This document shows positions 24,024 through 37,112 of a stretch of 64,000 bases of DNA, piece after piece. The notes below the pieces were generated by a model that saw only the letters and a list, made by a program, of their open reading frames with translations, did no database searches and had not been told where the DNA came from. A program made the position numbers and the translations under genes. The stretch covers positions 35,571,825 through 35,635,824 of the forward strand of contig OY986964.1 of assembly GCA_963920575.1 (NCBI GenBank), given 5' to 3'. The DNA comes from Narthecium ossifragum (lineage: Eukaryota; Streptophyta; Magnoliopsida; Dioscoreales; Nartheciaceae). Each line of letters opens with the position of its first letter. Position 1 is the stretch's first letter.

Positions 24024-26043
24024 TAATTTTATTAGCCGGAGAGTGTGAGAGAGAGAGTGCCGCTGTGGGGAAGGTTGTGACGAGAGCACCGTTACGCGTG
24101 TCAACCGCGTCTCTCTTTCTGTCGCTCTTCGCTGCTAACATCGCCTATTTGTAGGCGCTTCTCCACGTTAATATCTCGCCCTCTCTTCTTCTTCTCGCGT
24201 CCTCTTCTTTTTATATCTCTCTCTCTCTATCTAGATCTCTGTAGGCCCTCTCGGTCCCATAAAGGAGCTATCTATGTTTTGTACGAGCTTGCTGGGGCCG
24301 TTTGCCAGAACAGGAGGGGGGAGGGCCGTGGTGTTTGAAGCGATTGTTTGAGGGGTCTTGGCGTTTTTCTTGAATCTGGGTCTTGCTTGGAGAGGTAATT
24401 TGGGATGCGTTACGTTGTAAAGATTGGTTTTTTGAATGTTTGCTGTGAGATATGGGAGAGTTCTTTGGGATTGTTTGGACTATCCCGGTTCTTGCCGTGG
24501 TAAAGATTGGTTTTCGGGACTTGGGCCTTGTTTTCTATTACTGTTCTTTAAGAAAGTTTAGAGAATGAGGGGATTTGTTCTTCTTTGATCAATTGGCCGG
24601 ATATCTATGTGAAAGATTGGTTCTTGAATTTTTTTTTTTTTTTTGCTTTGATGGATATTTAAGGAGGTTAGGTGAATGAGTGGCTTCGCTCTTCTTTAAT
24701 CGTTCGGGATATCGCTAGGAAGCAGGCAGAATGGGGGCTTGTTTAGTTTCCATTTCCCTATATTCATCCGAGGCTAGCTCGGAAGGGGCTTTGGCTTGAA
24801 ATCTAAGAGGAACTATGCCTTTCGAGACATGGGATATATTTTCCATGGCTCTTTGTTTGAAAAAAGAAGTGATTTTTTTGGGTTTATGTGATAAGTGTTT
24901 TTTTCTGTGTGTTTTTAATTAGATTATCCTGTATTGCTCCATCTTTTTGTAGTTATTATGTCTGTTTCGTTCGTTAAGACTGATAAAGAACTTTGAATAA
25001 ATTCTACTGTCTTGGGTTCTATGTTGATTCGTTCATGTCAATCTTGGTGTTGAAAGAAATAAGAACTTTTAATTTTGGACTGTTATTTCTTTTTTAATTG
25101 TTAGTTTGATGAAGTGAATGAACTCGGTGGGCATTTTTTAATCTATTTCAAGTATATGTTTTCGTTCAATGCTTTGGCTTAGAATATAGTCATCAAAACC
25201 AGGTATTATGTGGAAGGTTTACCCCAATTAATGACTAAATGATGGGGAGGGAATATTTCCTTCAAAATAAAGATGAATGAGCTGGTCCTTCCTTTTGTGT
25301 ACTATTAAAGAATCATTAAGAAGAACAGACCTGAGGTTCTATAAATATCTGGGCCAGAAAAGTCTCTCTTCAAATTACTCTTTATGGCTTCTTAATGATC
25401 TCCAAGAAAATCTCTTTTCTTCTCATTATGTTGTCTCTCCAATCATGCATGACTATTTTTGGGCTTTTGGCCTCAAAAGTCTCTTTTTCCATGATAATAT
25501 GGAGGAATAGACTATGGTGGCTACTTTCCAACCCATTGTGGTATCCTGTCTATCTTAGTTGAGATCTGAACTCTTTTGATGGTTGTTTCTGAGAATTCTA
25601 GTATAGCATATTCTAAATGTATTTGTTCTCATAATCTGATGACTAGTTCTTCCTTGTGCAGGGCCAGTCTCCAAGACGGGTTCACTAAGGATCTCTGCTG
25701 ATATATTAGCTCTTCTGCTATCACTCTGGCAGTCTCCAGTGAATCAGCTCCTCGCACCTTGAGAAAGGTGTGGGCTTACGAGGATGCTGTAATCTCTCGA
25801 TACTCTGTTTCGATCTCCACCCTTTTGCACTTGTGGATCCTCTGTTGCGTCATAAGGGGATCTCCGATTGACAACGGCTAACCTGTGAAGTTTTGGCAGT
25901 TGAAATCTTCTGCGTTTATTAGTCCTCTGCGTTTGTTTTCATTGATCTCCCTAGGTTTGTTACAGTATCAAGGATTTTTAGAACGTATCAGGATCATCAG
26001 CTATCTAGTATTTTTAGTGGTTTTGCAAGTGTAATTACATCCT
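24024..26043 (+). other. promoter and intron-containing 5' leader of the LRR gene
   Basis: Positions about 24,170-24,260 are CT-rich with ctctctctctctatctagatc, a common core-promoter or 5'-leader composition in plants. A plausible first non-coding exon ends at the donor GGAGAG/GTAATT (24,395). A plausible acceptor is tccttgtgcag/GGCC (next exon from 25,662). The intron is T-rich, as expected for a plant 5'-UTR intron. Exact transcript ends cannot be seen. Confidence 0.5.
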
Positions 26044-28757
26044 ATGATGGCAAGGCTCAACAATTGCTTCCCTACACTTTTATCTGGGAGGAAGAAGAAA
26101 TCTAAGGTATGTAGTTCTTGGGCCATTTTTTTGCTATGGCTTTCAGATGTGTTTCTGTTATCATGGATCCTTGTTGTTGCTAGTTTCATTTTTTTCCTTC
26201 TTTATACAGGAATCATCGAAATTTATGGATAAAAAGGTGAATGGTAATGGTAATCTGCAAGTAGAACCAGAAGACCTCTTCAAACCATCCACCAAAGGCA
26301 TGAATGATACATCCTTAACTATGTCACCGCCTTTTGAAGTTGATGAGAAGGCTATTACATTCACTGTGAAAGTGGCTAGGGATGAGAACTCAGTTAAATC
26401 CGAGGTGCCACCAGAGGCAGCTTATGAAGGTGGCGATGAGCATGATGACATCCTGTCGATGAAAAGGGATTTCTCTGACTTTGACCTTCAAGCTCTTGAT
26501 ACCACCAAAGGAGATCCCTGTTATCATAATTTAACCGGGTCAGAATCAAACATGCGGAACAAGTTGGAGGGGGAGGAAGAAGGGATCACTCCTGAGCTAA
26601 TCATGCAAAGTGGACATGTAAGCGATCCTGGGATGGGCCGCACAACAGAATTCTGGGGATCTCCTAAGCTGCAACGCTCATGTTCCAACATCGAGACTAA
26701 GAGATATAGACAATTGCTTGCATCCCCTACAAAGTCGCTTTCTTATGAAAATCTGCAGAACTTGGCAGAATATGGCAACAGAGATCTCCTTGTTGGAATT
26801 AGCGGCAGCCCATTCTCGGTGATGTCCAATTGCAGTGCGGATAAAGTGATGCTCAAGAAGCGATCTTCGAGTCAAGTGCTACCCTCGAGGAGCCGGAAGC
26901 TATGGTGGAAGCTTTTCCTATGGAGCCATAGAAATCTTCACAACCCTTTGATCTCAAGACCTCAGAGGCAAGTCCCGGCTGCTGCTATTTCAAAACTGAA
27001 GGGTGGGTATACTTCAGACACACTTGAACCAAGTCTTGCATTGGATTTGAGAAAAAAGAAAGCTATGCAGGAACCAGAGAGCGGGAGTCTGACCAATTCG
27101 CAAAACCAGTGGGTTGCTTTCTCTTCAGGGGCTTCACCAACTGATAGAGTCAATGCTTGGGTGAACAGCCTCGAAATTAGCCCCTTCTTCCCAATTGATG
27201 ATGATGACAATGAGGATGGAGAAGAGACAAACCTGACTAATTTTCCAAATCCTCGTCAGATCGGGGAGTCTTCAGGGAAAAGCCACGCTAATATGGAACG
27301 AAATAAGGTGGAGGAGGTCACCCAGGCCAACAATATTATCCAGTCTCTAAACTCTGTATCTACCGTGGCGCACATCGCTGGCATGGGCTTGAAGGTCATT
27401 CCCACCATTTCAGCTTTCTCGAGTCTGCGTTCTGTCAATCTATCTGGCAATTTGATAGGTACCACTTATAGCATCTGCATTGCCTGAGCAAGAACAAAAA
27501 TCATTTACCTTAAAAAGGTTAGTATATATTTATGATGTTTCCATTATTGCTGCAGTTCATATTGGTCCAGGAACGCTACCAAAGGGCCTTCAAACACTTG
27601 ACTTGTCAAGGAACAAGATCGCCACGATTGAGGGGCTCAGAGAGCTAACAAGGTTGCGAGTTCTCAACCTCAGTTACAATCGAATCTCACGAATTGGACA
27701 TGGTACCTTTTGCTCTTTAACTTGTTTAAAGCGCATATAGTTCTTCGTTGCATAATGGCTTTAGTCAAGCTATATCTTCTTTGCTCACGGAATGCTTATT
27801 GTGAGCATGACAAACTTCTGCACCGACAGCAAAATCTAAGTTGGATGAGTAGTGTTTGGACCACCAAATCAAGGTGATTGTCTTTATTGATTTCACCACC
27901 AAATTTGGTGCTTGGACCACCAAATTGGGACCTATGAAACATTTCAGATAGTCAGCAAATAATGAACTCTAGAATACTTATGGTTTGTGGTCCATGAGCG
28001 AGCACATGTTATGGAGAGTACCCATGGTTTTGGTGTCTTGTCATTAACTATAGATCTAATTCTCTATCTGTTAAGCTAGAGCATGTTTGCCTATTTTATG
28101 TTATTTCCCTATTTTCATGATAATAGTAGGAGATTGTGTCTTGCATGTGTTCATTGTTCAGATACCATGCATAATAGTCTTGGCTGTTGGGAGGTCTAAA
28201 CAAAGCTATTATCAGAGAACTCTACCTGAAAATAAAAATTAACCATGTTGTGTTTCTATATTTCAGGTCTATCAAACTGCACCCTTATCAAAGAGCTGTA
28301 TCTGGCTGGTAATAAAATCAGTGATGTCGAAGGGCTCCATCGACTTTTGAAGCTTTCAGTCCTTGACCTTAGCTTCAACAAGATAACCACTGCTAAGGCC
28401 CTTGGCCAGCTTGTGGCCAACTACAACTCTCTTCTGGCGCTCAACCTGCTTGGTAATCCTATCCAGAGCAACATTGGCGATGACCAGCTCCGGAAGGTGG
28501 TCTTGGGCCTCCTCGCTCAACTAGCTTATCTCAACAAGCAACCCATCAAGCCCCAAAGGGCTAGGGAGGTAGCGACGGATAGTGTTGCCAGGGCTGCACT
28601 TGGTAACAGTGGGTGGGATAATCGGAGGAGGTTGACGAGACGGGTGAGCTCTTCAGTCAAGAGCAGGGCTGGAGACACTGGCGGTAAGGCATCGGGCAGT
28701 GTTAGCAGCAGGCACATATTGAAGGACAAGCATCGGCGCTCATCTTCAAGGAAATAA
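26044..28757 (+). CDS. SDS22-like leucine-rich-repeat protein ('outer arm dynein light chain 1'-like family)
   Basis: Four exons on the plus strand: 26,044-26,106, 26,210-27,458, 27,556-27,702 and 28,267-28,757. They total 1,950 bp (649 residues), with GT-AG introns in consistent phase. The N-terminal 400 residues are acidic and Ser-rich, probably disordered, and include the conserved block SRKLWWKLFLWSHRNLH. From about residue 400, several SDS22/dynein-light-chain-type LRRs follow, such as LQTLDLSRNKIATIEGL, LRVLNLSYNRISRI, IKELYLAGNKISDVEGL and LSVLDLSFNKITT. An LRR cap (NPI..LRKVVLGLLAQLAYLNKQPIKP) and a basic Ser/Arg-rich tail end the protein. Plants lack axonemal dynein, so the family name reflects repeat similarity only; a scaffold or PP1-regulator-like role is possible. 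There is no signal peptide, kinase or NB-ARC domain. The Arabidopsis counterpart is probably At1g78230. Confidence 0.9.
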
Positions 28758-30934
28758 GCATGAATCCCAACGAACAAAACTAAAGTGGAGAGTTCTTGAT
28801 TTGCTTCTTGTTTGGTCTTATGCGGAAGGATCGCATACTGCTGTCGTGACGAATAATCCAACTCTGATTTCTATTTATTGTCATTCACTCTTTGCATGTT
28901 CTTCTGAAGCTTCAATGAGGCATTAGCAGCTTCTGAGTCTAGCACTCGGTCGCCATTCTCTTGCTGGCTTGAATTATAAAGTGTCTTGAGCACTAAAAGA
29001 GCTTTGTCATATTTCAGAAGATTGCGATTTTATCACATAGTTGAAACAGTTTGAGTGGACAAGATTCCTTTGGTTGTTTGAAGGTTGGAATCTGTTTCAG
29101 TTGTCTTTGTTTTCTCTGTATCGCCATCAAAACAGCTACTTCGAAAGAGGAAGGACACTTGATGAGTGCCAACGATGGTCACCGAGCATGGAATTGAAGA
29201 GAAGTGATCAAGTTGTCTACAAAAACTTGCCATTCAGAACATGAAGGAGACACGGAATAAACTCCTGCATTTGTCTTTTTCTACTTGTGTTAAATGTCTT
29301 TAATCTGCAGAGTATGTGTAGACAAAATAAAGGGAGGCAGCCAATTTGTCTTGCCTTATAGGCATTTGTTTTGCCGTCTTGTGCTTATTAGATGGATGCT
29401 GGTCATTTTGGCGTTTCATTGCGTTGTAAGCCTACTGGTCTGCAATAATTTAGTAGTTGGATACTTGGATCATCGTCTGAAATTCTCCATACATTTCCTT
29501 TTCTTGAACATCTTCCTGGAAATAGATTCGATCTTGGATGTATAGCTCCTCGTTGTTATTCGGTCTCTTTCATAGAATGACAGGTGAGTAAGAATGATTC
29601 GTTTAGGAGACATGATTGGAGTTGCCTTCTTAATGTACCTTTTATATGATTAAGATCGCCCAAGAATGTTGGCACTTTTTTCTTTCTTCCATTAGTTGAG
29701 CTGTTAGTTCCTGAGATCATAGTGAGGACCATACCACATGAAGACCAGTAGAACACGACACTGGACGGAAATATGCCAACTGAGGTATCTGCAGCACAGC
29801 TTAGCATGAGCTGGTAGAGCGGTGGCACTGTTTGGCCACTAGATTGAATCCATAACAATATTTTATTGAACAACTTTTGGCCTCATATTGGATCTGTGTT
29901 GGATTCTCTCTTTTCCTCACTGGCAAGGAACATGTGATGTGATCATGTCATATATATCATGGCATCAGCGAACCTTTTTCCTTGACAATTTTGATTGCCA
30001 TCTCCATAAGGGAGGGGAGCAGCAGCAAGCAGTTGATCTTCTAGCGAGTTAGTATCAACCATGTCTAAGGGAGCCTGTTCTACATATCACACCTATCACT
30101 GTGCTATACGCCGGGCACACTCCCATCGGGTCTACAAGCATCTGTGTTGAAGCCACCACCTGCGCACCGTGAGTCATGCCTGCTCCTTCCAAATTTAGAT
30201 CACCGATCACACTCATCCTCTGTATGGGTTTTTCCAGTGCCATGTCAAGGGAGTAGTTGCCTCACCAGCTTGTTGAACTTAGAACATATAAAATAAACTC
30301 TGGAACTCATCCAACAATCTCACAAACAAATCCAAGCATTTCTAGTTTCTTGGCTTCTTATGCCTGTACCAGATATCCCTCAAGATTGCGAAGATCACTT
30401 CATTTGAAAACGTTCCCAATTTTTTGTTTCATGCTTGATATACTTAGCATGCAAAGAGAAAAATTGCCTCTACACTGTACCATATAGTCATGTCTTAGAA
30501 ATACAAATGCTGAGATTAATATGATTTTAAGTAGCAAATATATCATAGCAAGAGCATGATGGTATAACAAATGTCTGGTGTAATAAGTAAACAAAAATGC
30601 ATTGGTAGTGACACATTTATACTGCAATTATCATTCTCTTATTTGTCGAATTTTCTCATCATTGTCGTGCCTATATTAAATAAAAAAAATCTGACATGGA
30701 AAATTAAGCCTATCTATACTTTCCAAGCTGCAATGCTGTAATTACATGCCACAATGGAAACCTTGCGGTTCCATTCAAGTACAAGGACATTTCTGGAGAA
30801 GAAGCTCTTATCTCATCTCTTTCTTCAAACTTTCTAATTCCCCCTTTGATGATGGGACCTTATGACAATTACCTTCCACGAAAAAAATAACGAATATTAT
30901 ATACTGTGTCGGACTGTGCTGTGCTGAATCTTGT
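28758..30934. other. intergenic space between convergent LRR and QUA2 genes
   Basis: It holds the 3' UTRs of both genes, which point toward each other. Small ORFs at 29,041-29,873 and 30,055-30,627 lack domains, and none has support. No transposon ends or RNA genes were recognised. Confidence 0.45.
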
Positions 30935-33900
30935 TTATTTTTGTAGGCGCCTGAAGAAGGGTTTCTGGCAAACTAGGAGTTTCTCGTCACTGTTACCGTC
31001 GAGCTCGATCATTCGTGTATCCCATCTCAGTTGTGTTGTTAGAGATCTTGCCACTTCCACAAGAGGAGCAGTATCATGTAGTATAACCCATCCCTGCAAG
31101 TATGCAACCAAGAGCCGATAATGAAGATGTTTGTTTGTGATCTAGAGCTATTAAAACTGGATTCACTAGAACATGAACAACTTTGAAGCAGGAAAGAATG
31201 GAGAATTGATTCTGCAGATGCTTGTCATTCGTTAAGTCATTTGACTAATTTGTTACAAATTCTGAATTTACCTAGAAGCTCTAAATGTACAAAGCTAACA
31301 TGTCAATCCATCTCAAAAATCCTTGTACACAGATATGTAAACTACGAGGTATCTCAGTATTGGTTTCCTGTGAGAGAGGGCTTGACTGGTTTTGAACCCC
31401 TGTACTCTTACTCCAGTGCTGATAGGATAGAAACTGGATATTACGTGCTATTTTCCTCAAGTAGGCACATTTGCAATAAAGTTCATGAAATTCTCAGCCA
31501 AGTATCATACTATAGGGGACCGCATTCCAAATTAAGCTATTTTATTCGAAAATGGTGTGATCAGTACTTACCTCTGGTCGAAGAATACGGTCTACTTCCA
31601 ACAATATGTCAAGCATGGAGCACCTATGCTGCTGGTGAGACTCGAGTGAGAGCAATCCTTCAGCATGTACCATATCATATGTTCTTGGATATGTTGGGAA
31701 TGCTTCACACCTAGGTGAAGATCAAATCTTTTTTAGGTAGATGAAGTTGAAGAGAAAATAACTATTTAAGGAGATATTGGGAAGCATAAATATTCTACTC
31801 TATTAGCTAATAACAATGTAATATTGGAGTTCACAACTAACAGATTGCTAAATATTGAGATAGAAATACAAGTAAAACAGAGAAGAATAAAGCATACCAA
31901 TCGTGTTGGACACCAATGAAGCCCCTATCAAGAATGAGAGGGAGATAGTTAGGACTGCTAGTGGGTACCACATTCATGACCCACACAGACTTTCCAGTAT
32001 CCAGCAAAGCAGCATTGAAGCCACCAAACTTGGCATTCATATCTAGGACATTTCTTAACATGTTGAAAGGTGGGGAAGGATCTTCATCACCAGGTCTCTT
32101 CGGATGATCCGAAAAAATCAGAGGCGATAGGAGAGACCAATAATCATGAACAACTGAAGTCCAGGTCACTGCATCCTCAGCAAAGTCCTCCGAGTGAACA
32201 CCTGATGAAGGGTCTCATGTTGGTTAATTTGTTCTCATAACAGAAACAATAGCAAGAACAGCCTACAATGGGCCTGGGAATCCTCCTAAGTAAAGTTGAT
32301 ATGGAAACACACATAGGGTTTGACTTTCTGGACCATATATCCTTACCATGTATATCAAGTTCTGTCTTGGTTAGCTTAGCCCGTGAAGGCCATGGTGTCC
32401 GCTCTTCAATAGGGATCCATCGCCCGCTTCTGGTTCCTCCTATGCAGTGCTCAAGTGGTAGGTAATACGGAGATTCAACATCATGACTCTTACCACAGAT
32501 GGCGGGTCCTGATTTTCTGCAATTAAATTCAGCAAATGGTGGTGGAGCAGAACATCCAATCATTAAATCAACATGAATCCTCAGGTTAATATAAGTGTGA
32601 TCTACCTAAGCACTTCGAATCAAATCATGTTACGACGATTATCATTGCTTACCGAGAACTGTAGCATTTCTTTTTATTGCTTTTCCTCCACACGATAGTT
32701 TCATCTTGTTGTGATAACATATCCCAGCAGAGATTGTCAGCAAGACCTCTAATAAGAGTCCACTTCTTCTGGTTATCTTTACTGCGTAAAGATCTATGGG
32801 TGTTTGTAAGTGAAGTCCAGACAAAATAACCCCCGGGTTTCAAGAGTCTGTCAACTTCAACCAAGAAAATACCATCTGCCAAAAGGCAATAAGAGGACAA
32901 CAATTAATCCATTTATTTTCTTAATGTGAGCCTGTCGCCATTCACCAGACAAACAAATTATTTAGGAAGTCCAATTTCAAAACCTTATAAGCCTATATAA
33001 TGAAACCGTGTTAACTTCAAATAGATTGCTTAAACCGAATCTGTGAGCAAATAAAACATAAGCTACTATTCGCAATAAAACTTAGCAACCTTCTCTAACT
33101 ACCTAAATCAGAATGTACAAAAATTTGTAGCAAAATTGGTAGTCAGTCAGGTTCCAGATAATATTTTCCCTTAATCCACGGACATTGTCACCCATTCCAC
33201 CAAGATTGATAGCAGAAAAACAAAAAATCATACTCTGCAAAGCGATATCTCAAATGAGGTTTGACTGGATAATCAACTTTTCTTTGGCTATCATAGATAG
33301 TGATGGTCTTCGCTTTTATGTAATTGCATTGAATCTACTCCTTTCTGTAGATAAATGAAGAAATATCGCAACAGCCAACAAAGATAACAGATTTCAAAAC
33401 ATAGGCATAATAGGAATCAGAGCGTGCCACTAGGGAATGCTCTGGACTAAGGCAGGTCAAGACTCATCCCAAATGAATGAGCTCCTGGGCTTGAAACCTG
33501 TCTTGAAACCTGTTATGCAAACTAGGTGTACAAAGAGAAGGGTGTAGACACCCTCTCAGGCCAGTATAGACTTGTATTGCTTCTATGACCATGAAATGAG
33601 ATGATGGCCTATTGCTCGCGATATCAAGCAATTTCCATTAATAAAATCATGTATATTTGTCTAAATCTGCTTTATTTTCATTTACAATCCATTCCACTGC
33701 CACGATATTATTCTTGTCCAGCATTCGTCTCTGATCACTCGGACTTTAAAGAACTCTGGAGAGCAGTGCAATTTCCACTAAAGACATCCTAAAAGTAGGA
33801 ATACGAATGCAGAATAAGGCACCAGTCCTCTAAATCAGGCGGCACTCCTCTCAAGTAGAACAGCTTCATAATATGCAGACAAACGCATAATATAGGTCCT

Positions 33901-36900
33901 TGTTAGGATTCAAATAGGATTTTCCATTCTCAGATGACTACATGATACCATATGGCAACAATTACTGCACAGATCAAGTTATATAAAAGAAAGAGAGTAG
34001 GCAAAGATCATGTGGTTTGGTCAGAAAATAAGCTCAGGCATCTAGCTTCATAGTTGCATCTTCAGGATGTCAAAAGATTAGGGTGGATGTAGATGACTGG
34101 TATCTACAATCATGTAGTGATCCTCATAATTCCTTGTAATAAAGAGTTTGGACTTTGGAGATTCCCTTCCTACATGAGAAATCTCGGACAGACAAACAGC
34201 GGGTGGATAAGAATTCATATCCTAACAACCAAAAAAATTTAGAAGGTAAAGCACCAAGAAAGAGTTGTTTGACGATATTTATTTTTTATTCGTACTAGCT
34301 CATCAACTTCGAGCATCAAGACTGAAAATCATGGCAGGGTGCTTTGCAGAAGTACTTTGGACTTGAATAGAGAACAATCTTTCCTAGAGGTATAAACTAG
34401 CATGGTCCTAAATCCAAGTAATGTGCAAACAATGAAAAATACCTACATAACATTTGTGGTAATAAGATTCAGCTATATGTCAAGTTTGTTTCATAAAAGG
34501 AAGATTCCGAGAAAGACATTCACAAAAGGAAGACTCGGGATAGGATATCTCACTATGCAACAAAGTAACTTGACCCAAAGTTTCACAATTAGCATGCTTC
34601 ATTGGATTCAAACACAATCAAAGGAATTAACCAATCACAACTATGACATAGACAAAGAAGACCAAAATTTCTTTTGGAAACCTCAAGCTTTCTCAGCCTC
34701 TCCAAACTTACGGTCTGCATTATGATTAGAATGAATGAGCATAGCAGAATTAGTTAATAAAAAACTGTACAGTGGAGTTTGGAGATGCAGCTAGACTTAT
34801 TAGGCATGCTAAGAGTAAAAAAGATTCTATTCAGCTAGCATGCTTTTGCTTTTCCCTACCACTACTGCACATAAGTTGACTACAAGCACACGTATGCGGC
34901 CAAAAGAGCAAACAGGTAAATTGCACAAGTTAACATGCATGTCCAATAGAAAATTCGGATAGATGGTTACGCACCACTTTTCTCCCATTCAATCCCACAC
35001 CTTGCGCAATGCAACATGTCAAAGGAGAGGTGTGGAAATGGCAACTGTTTTGATGTAAAAGACCCAATCATTGCAGGAATGCCTCTCTCAAGTGTAATCT
35101 GAACTTGGCTACCAGATGGCTCGTAGTTGGCAATGCACATGGTGAGCACTTGTTTGGAGAAGAGGTGTGCTCCAAAGCTACCAAAGCCACATCCTATGTC
35201 CAAAACTGTTCTGACCTGTAAAATAAATATAGAACTCCCTATCATATTTGTGCAGTAGACTGAAGACAATAATGTATCACTATACATTAGGGATTTACCT
35301 TTGTTAGTCACAAAAGTTAGGGTAAAGACATAACGTAGATAGCCATCTAAGATTTGATTTGTATGATACTAGAGGGTCATAACGCACAGGAAAAAGATGT
35401 AAAGAGCAAAGTCTCGTTGATAAATAAACCTCTTTAGACCATAGATGATAACATGTGATTAGTCAGGACAATACCATGTTTGACACAAGCCTCAAACTCT
35501 ATAATCAGGGAAAACATATATACAAACACGACAATTTGGAATCGAAGTAATGACATACTATCTTAAACCAAAGAAAACTTAAAACGTAATGTGATCATTC
35601 ATTAATGATTTTGACTGTGTTTAGTGTTGATTAACCAAATCAGCAAAATGCATGTGTACATTTGTTAAAATATCCTTTCTTCAGCATTTATAAAACCAAA
35701 GGATGCTCAATGGTTGATTCATAGTTAGAAAGTTACGTCCATATTATGCCAACAAATAAATGCTAAAACAGAGTCCATAAAAATACATTTCAGATGCCAA
35801 GCTTTACACGTAATCTAGTGCTTGACACTTGATCTGGAACTATCATATATCATGTTGAATTTGTCCTTACTTGAAAATGACTACAGGATGATAAAAATCA
35901 CTAAAGGTAGAAGCCAGAGAGTTATAACATCCTTTCGACAAATAAACCAAAAGTGTGAAACAGCGAGTCAACAGAACTTTGTCACAGACATTATAGAACA
36001 CTTTCCAAGATTTACAAGCAATATAAAAGCTAACTAAAATCTCTCCAGCACTTATAAAGGAAGATAAGATTTTGAAGCAAGTGAAGCAGCTTATTTTCTT
36101 GTGACAAACACATGAAATACACCCTTTTCCTTTTCTTCCCATATACACAATGTTTCTCATTTCCTTCTCATAGATTCCATTTTCTCAGATCATAAATATT
36201 AACAATTCAAAGTAAGTGCACAAGACATACACAGAGCAAGCTTGTGCACTGCACAGTTAAGCAATGCTGCACTCACCCCGGCCTCATTGAAGTTAGACTC
36301 ATTTCTCAGCCCGATCATCTCTGCTATTTGATGTGAATAATCTTCCACTCCGTCAACCATAAGAGAGTCGGAGCGGAAGGAAATCTGCTCTTCTTCCACC
36401 ATCAACCTGCGATCACATAATTCACAAGCCAGTGAGCAGTGCTGAAGATCCTAAGTTTGAGCCAACGTGTGGGGGAAAAGAAATGACTGTGATACCTTTT
36501 TGTCAAACTCCCAGAGGAGAACTCATTCCCTGTGATCTTCACATTCTCTTTCCAGATAAAATCTCTCCCACTTGGCCATCTCATTGGTATCCTGTAATCC
36601 TTTGGTGGCAAAACCAAACAACCCTGATCCTTAGCAGATCCCCTGATACATCTTCGCTTATACTCCAGAGATCTATCCAAATCACCTGAATCCAGATTTT
36701 CTGAGACATTGTAGTAGCAAGGAACATAATCCTCATACTCAAAAGGGCAGAATTCAAGCTCCTTCAACTTTGTGGTGCCGACTGATAGATCCCCAAGTAC
36801 TGATAGGTCAGCAATAAGCTGATCCTGGAGACGCCTGTAGCCTCGGTATACATTGAACTGGGATGAGGCAGGTATGGAGAGGGTCCAATAGAGGGAGCCT

Positions 36901-37112
36901 GAAAGGGCGAGAAGCACAACAAAAATGAGGCCCAATTTCAAGAAGAAAGGGGCGAGGCTTGGCCGAGGTCGAGAAGGCCTTGGGCTCATGAGCTCATGCC
37001 CAAAACCATTCTCTCCTAAATCTTTGCTGCAATTCTGATCAAATGGGTCTCTGCCGCCAATGCCGCTGATCCGCCCGCTGCCAAACAAACCACGATGGAG
37101 TGGCCGCGACAT
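30935..37112 (-). CDS. QUA2: QUA2/TSD2-type putative pectin methyltransferase (DUF248 family)
   Basis: Eight exons on the minus strand: 37,112-36,496, 36,406-36,277, 35,215-34,975, 32,875-32,653, 32,516-32,347, 32,201-31,898, 31,710-31,572 and 31,093-30,935. They total 1,983 bp (660 residues); every junction is GT-AG and restores a conserved block. The N terminus MSRPLHRG matches QUA2-like proteins. An upstream in-frame ATG at 37,163 is less likely. A single membrane anchor at about residues 56-80 predicts a type II Golgi protein. The SAM-binding motif I is [12 protein letters not shown] (about residues 253-264). The second family half contains [26 protein letters not shown] and [15 protein letters not shown], and the protein ends GWVILHDTA...LLVCQKPFF. 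Arabidopsis QUA2/TSD2 (At1g78240) is needed for homogalacturonan formation and cell adhesion. The 2.1-kb intron 3 holds no recognised gene. The catalytic role is inferred from the family. Confidence 0.94.

Noticed and set aside
26044..28757. Disease-resistance (NLR) or receptor-kinase reading of the LRR gene
   Set aside because: The repeats are SDS22-type, and there is no NB-ARC, TIR, CC, signal peptide, membrane or kinase segment.
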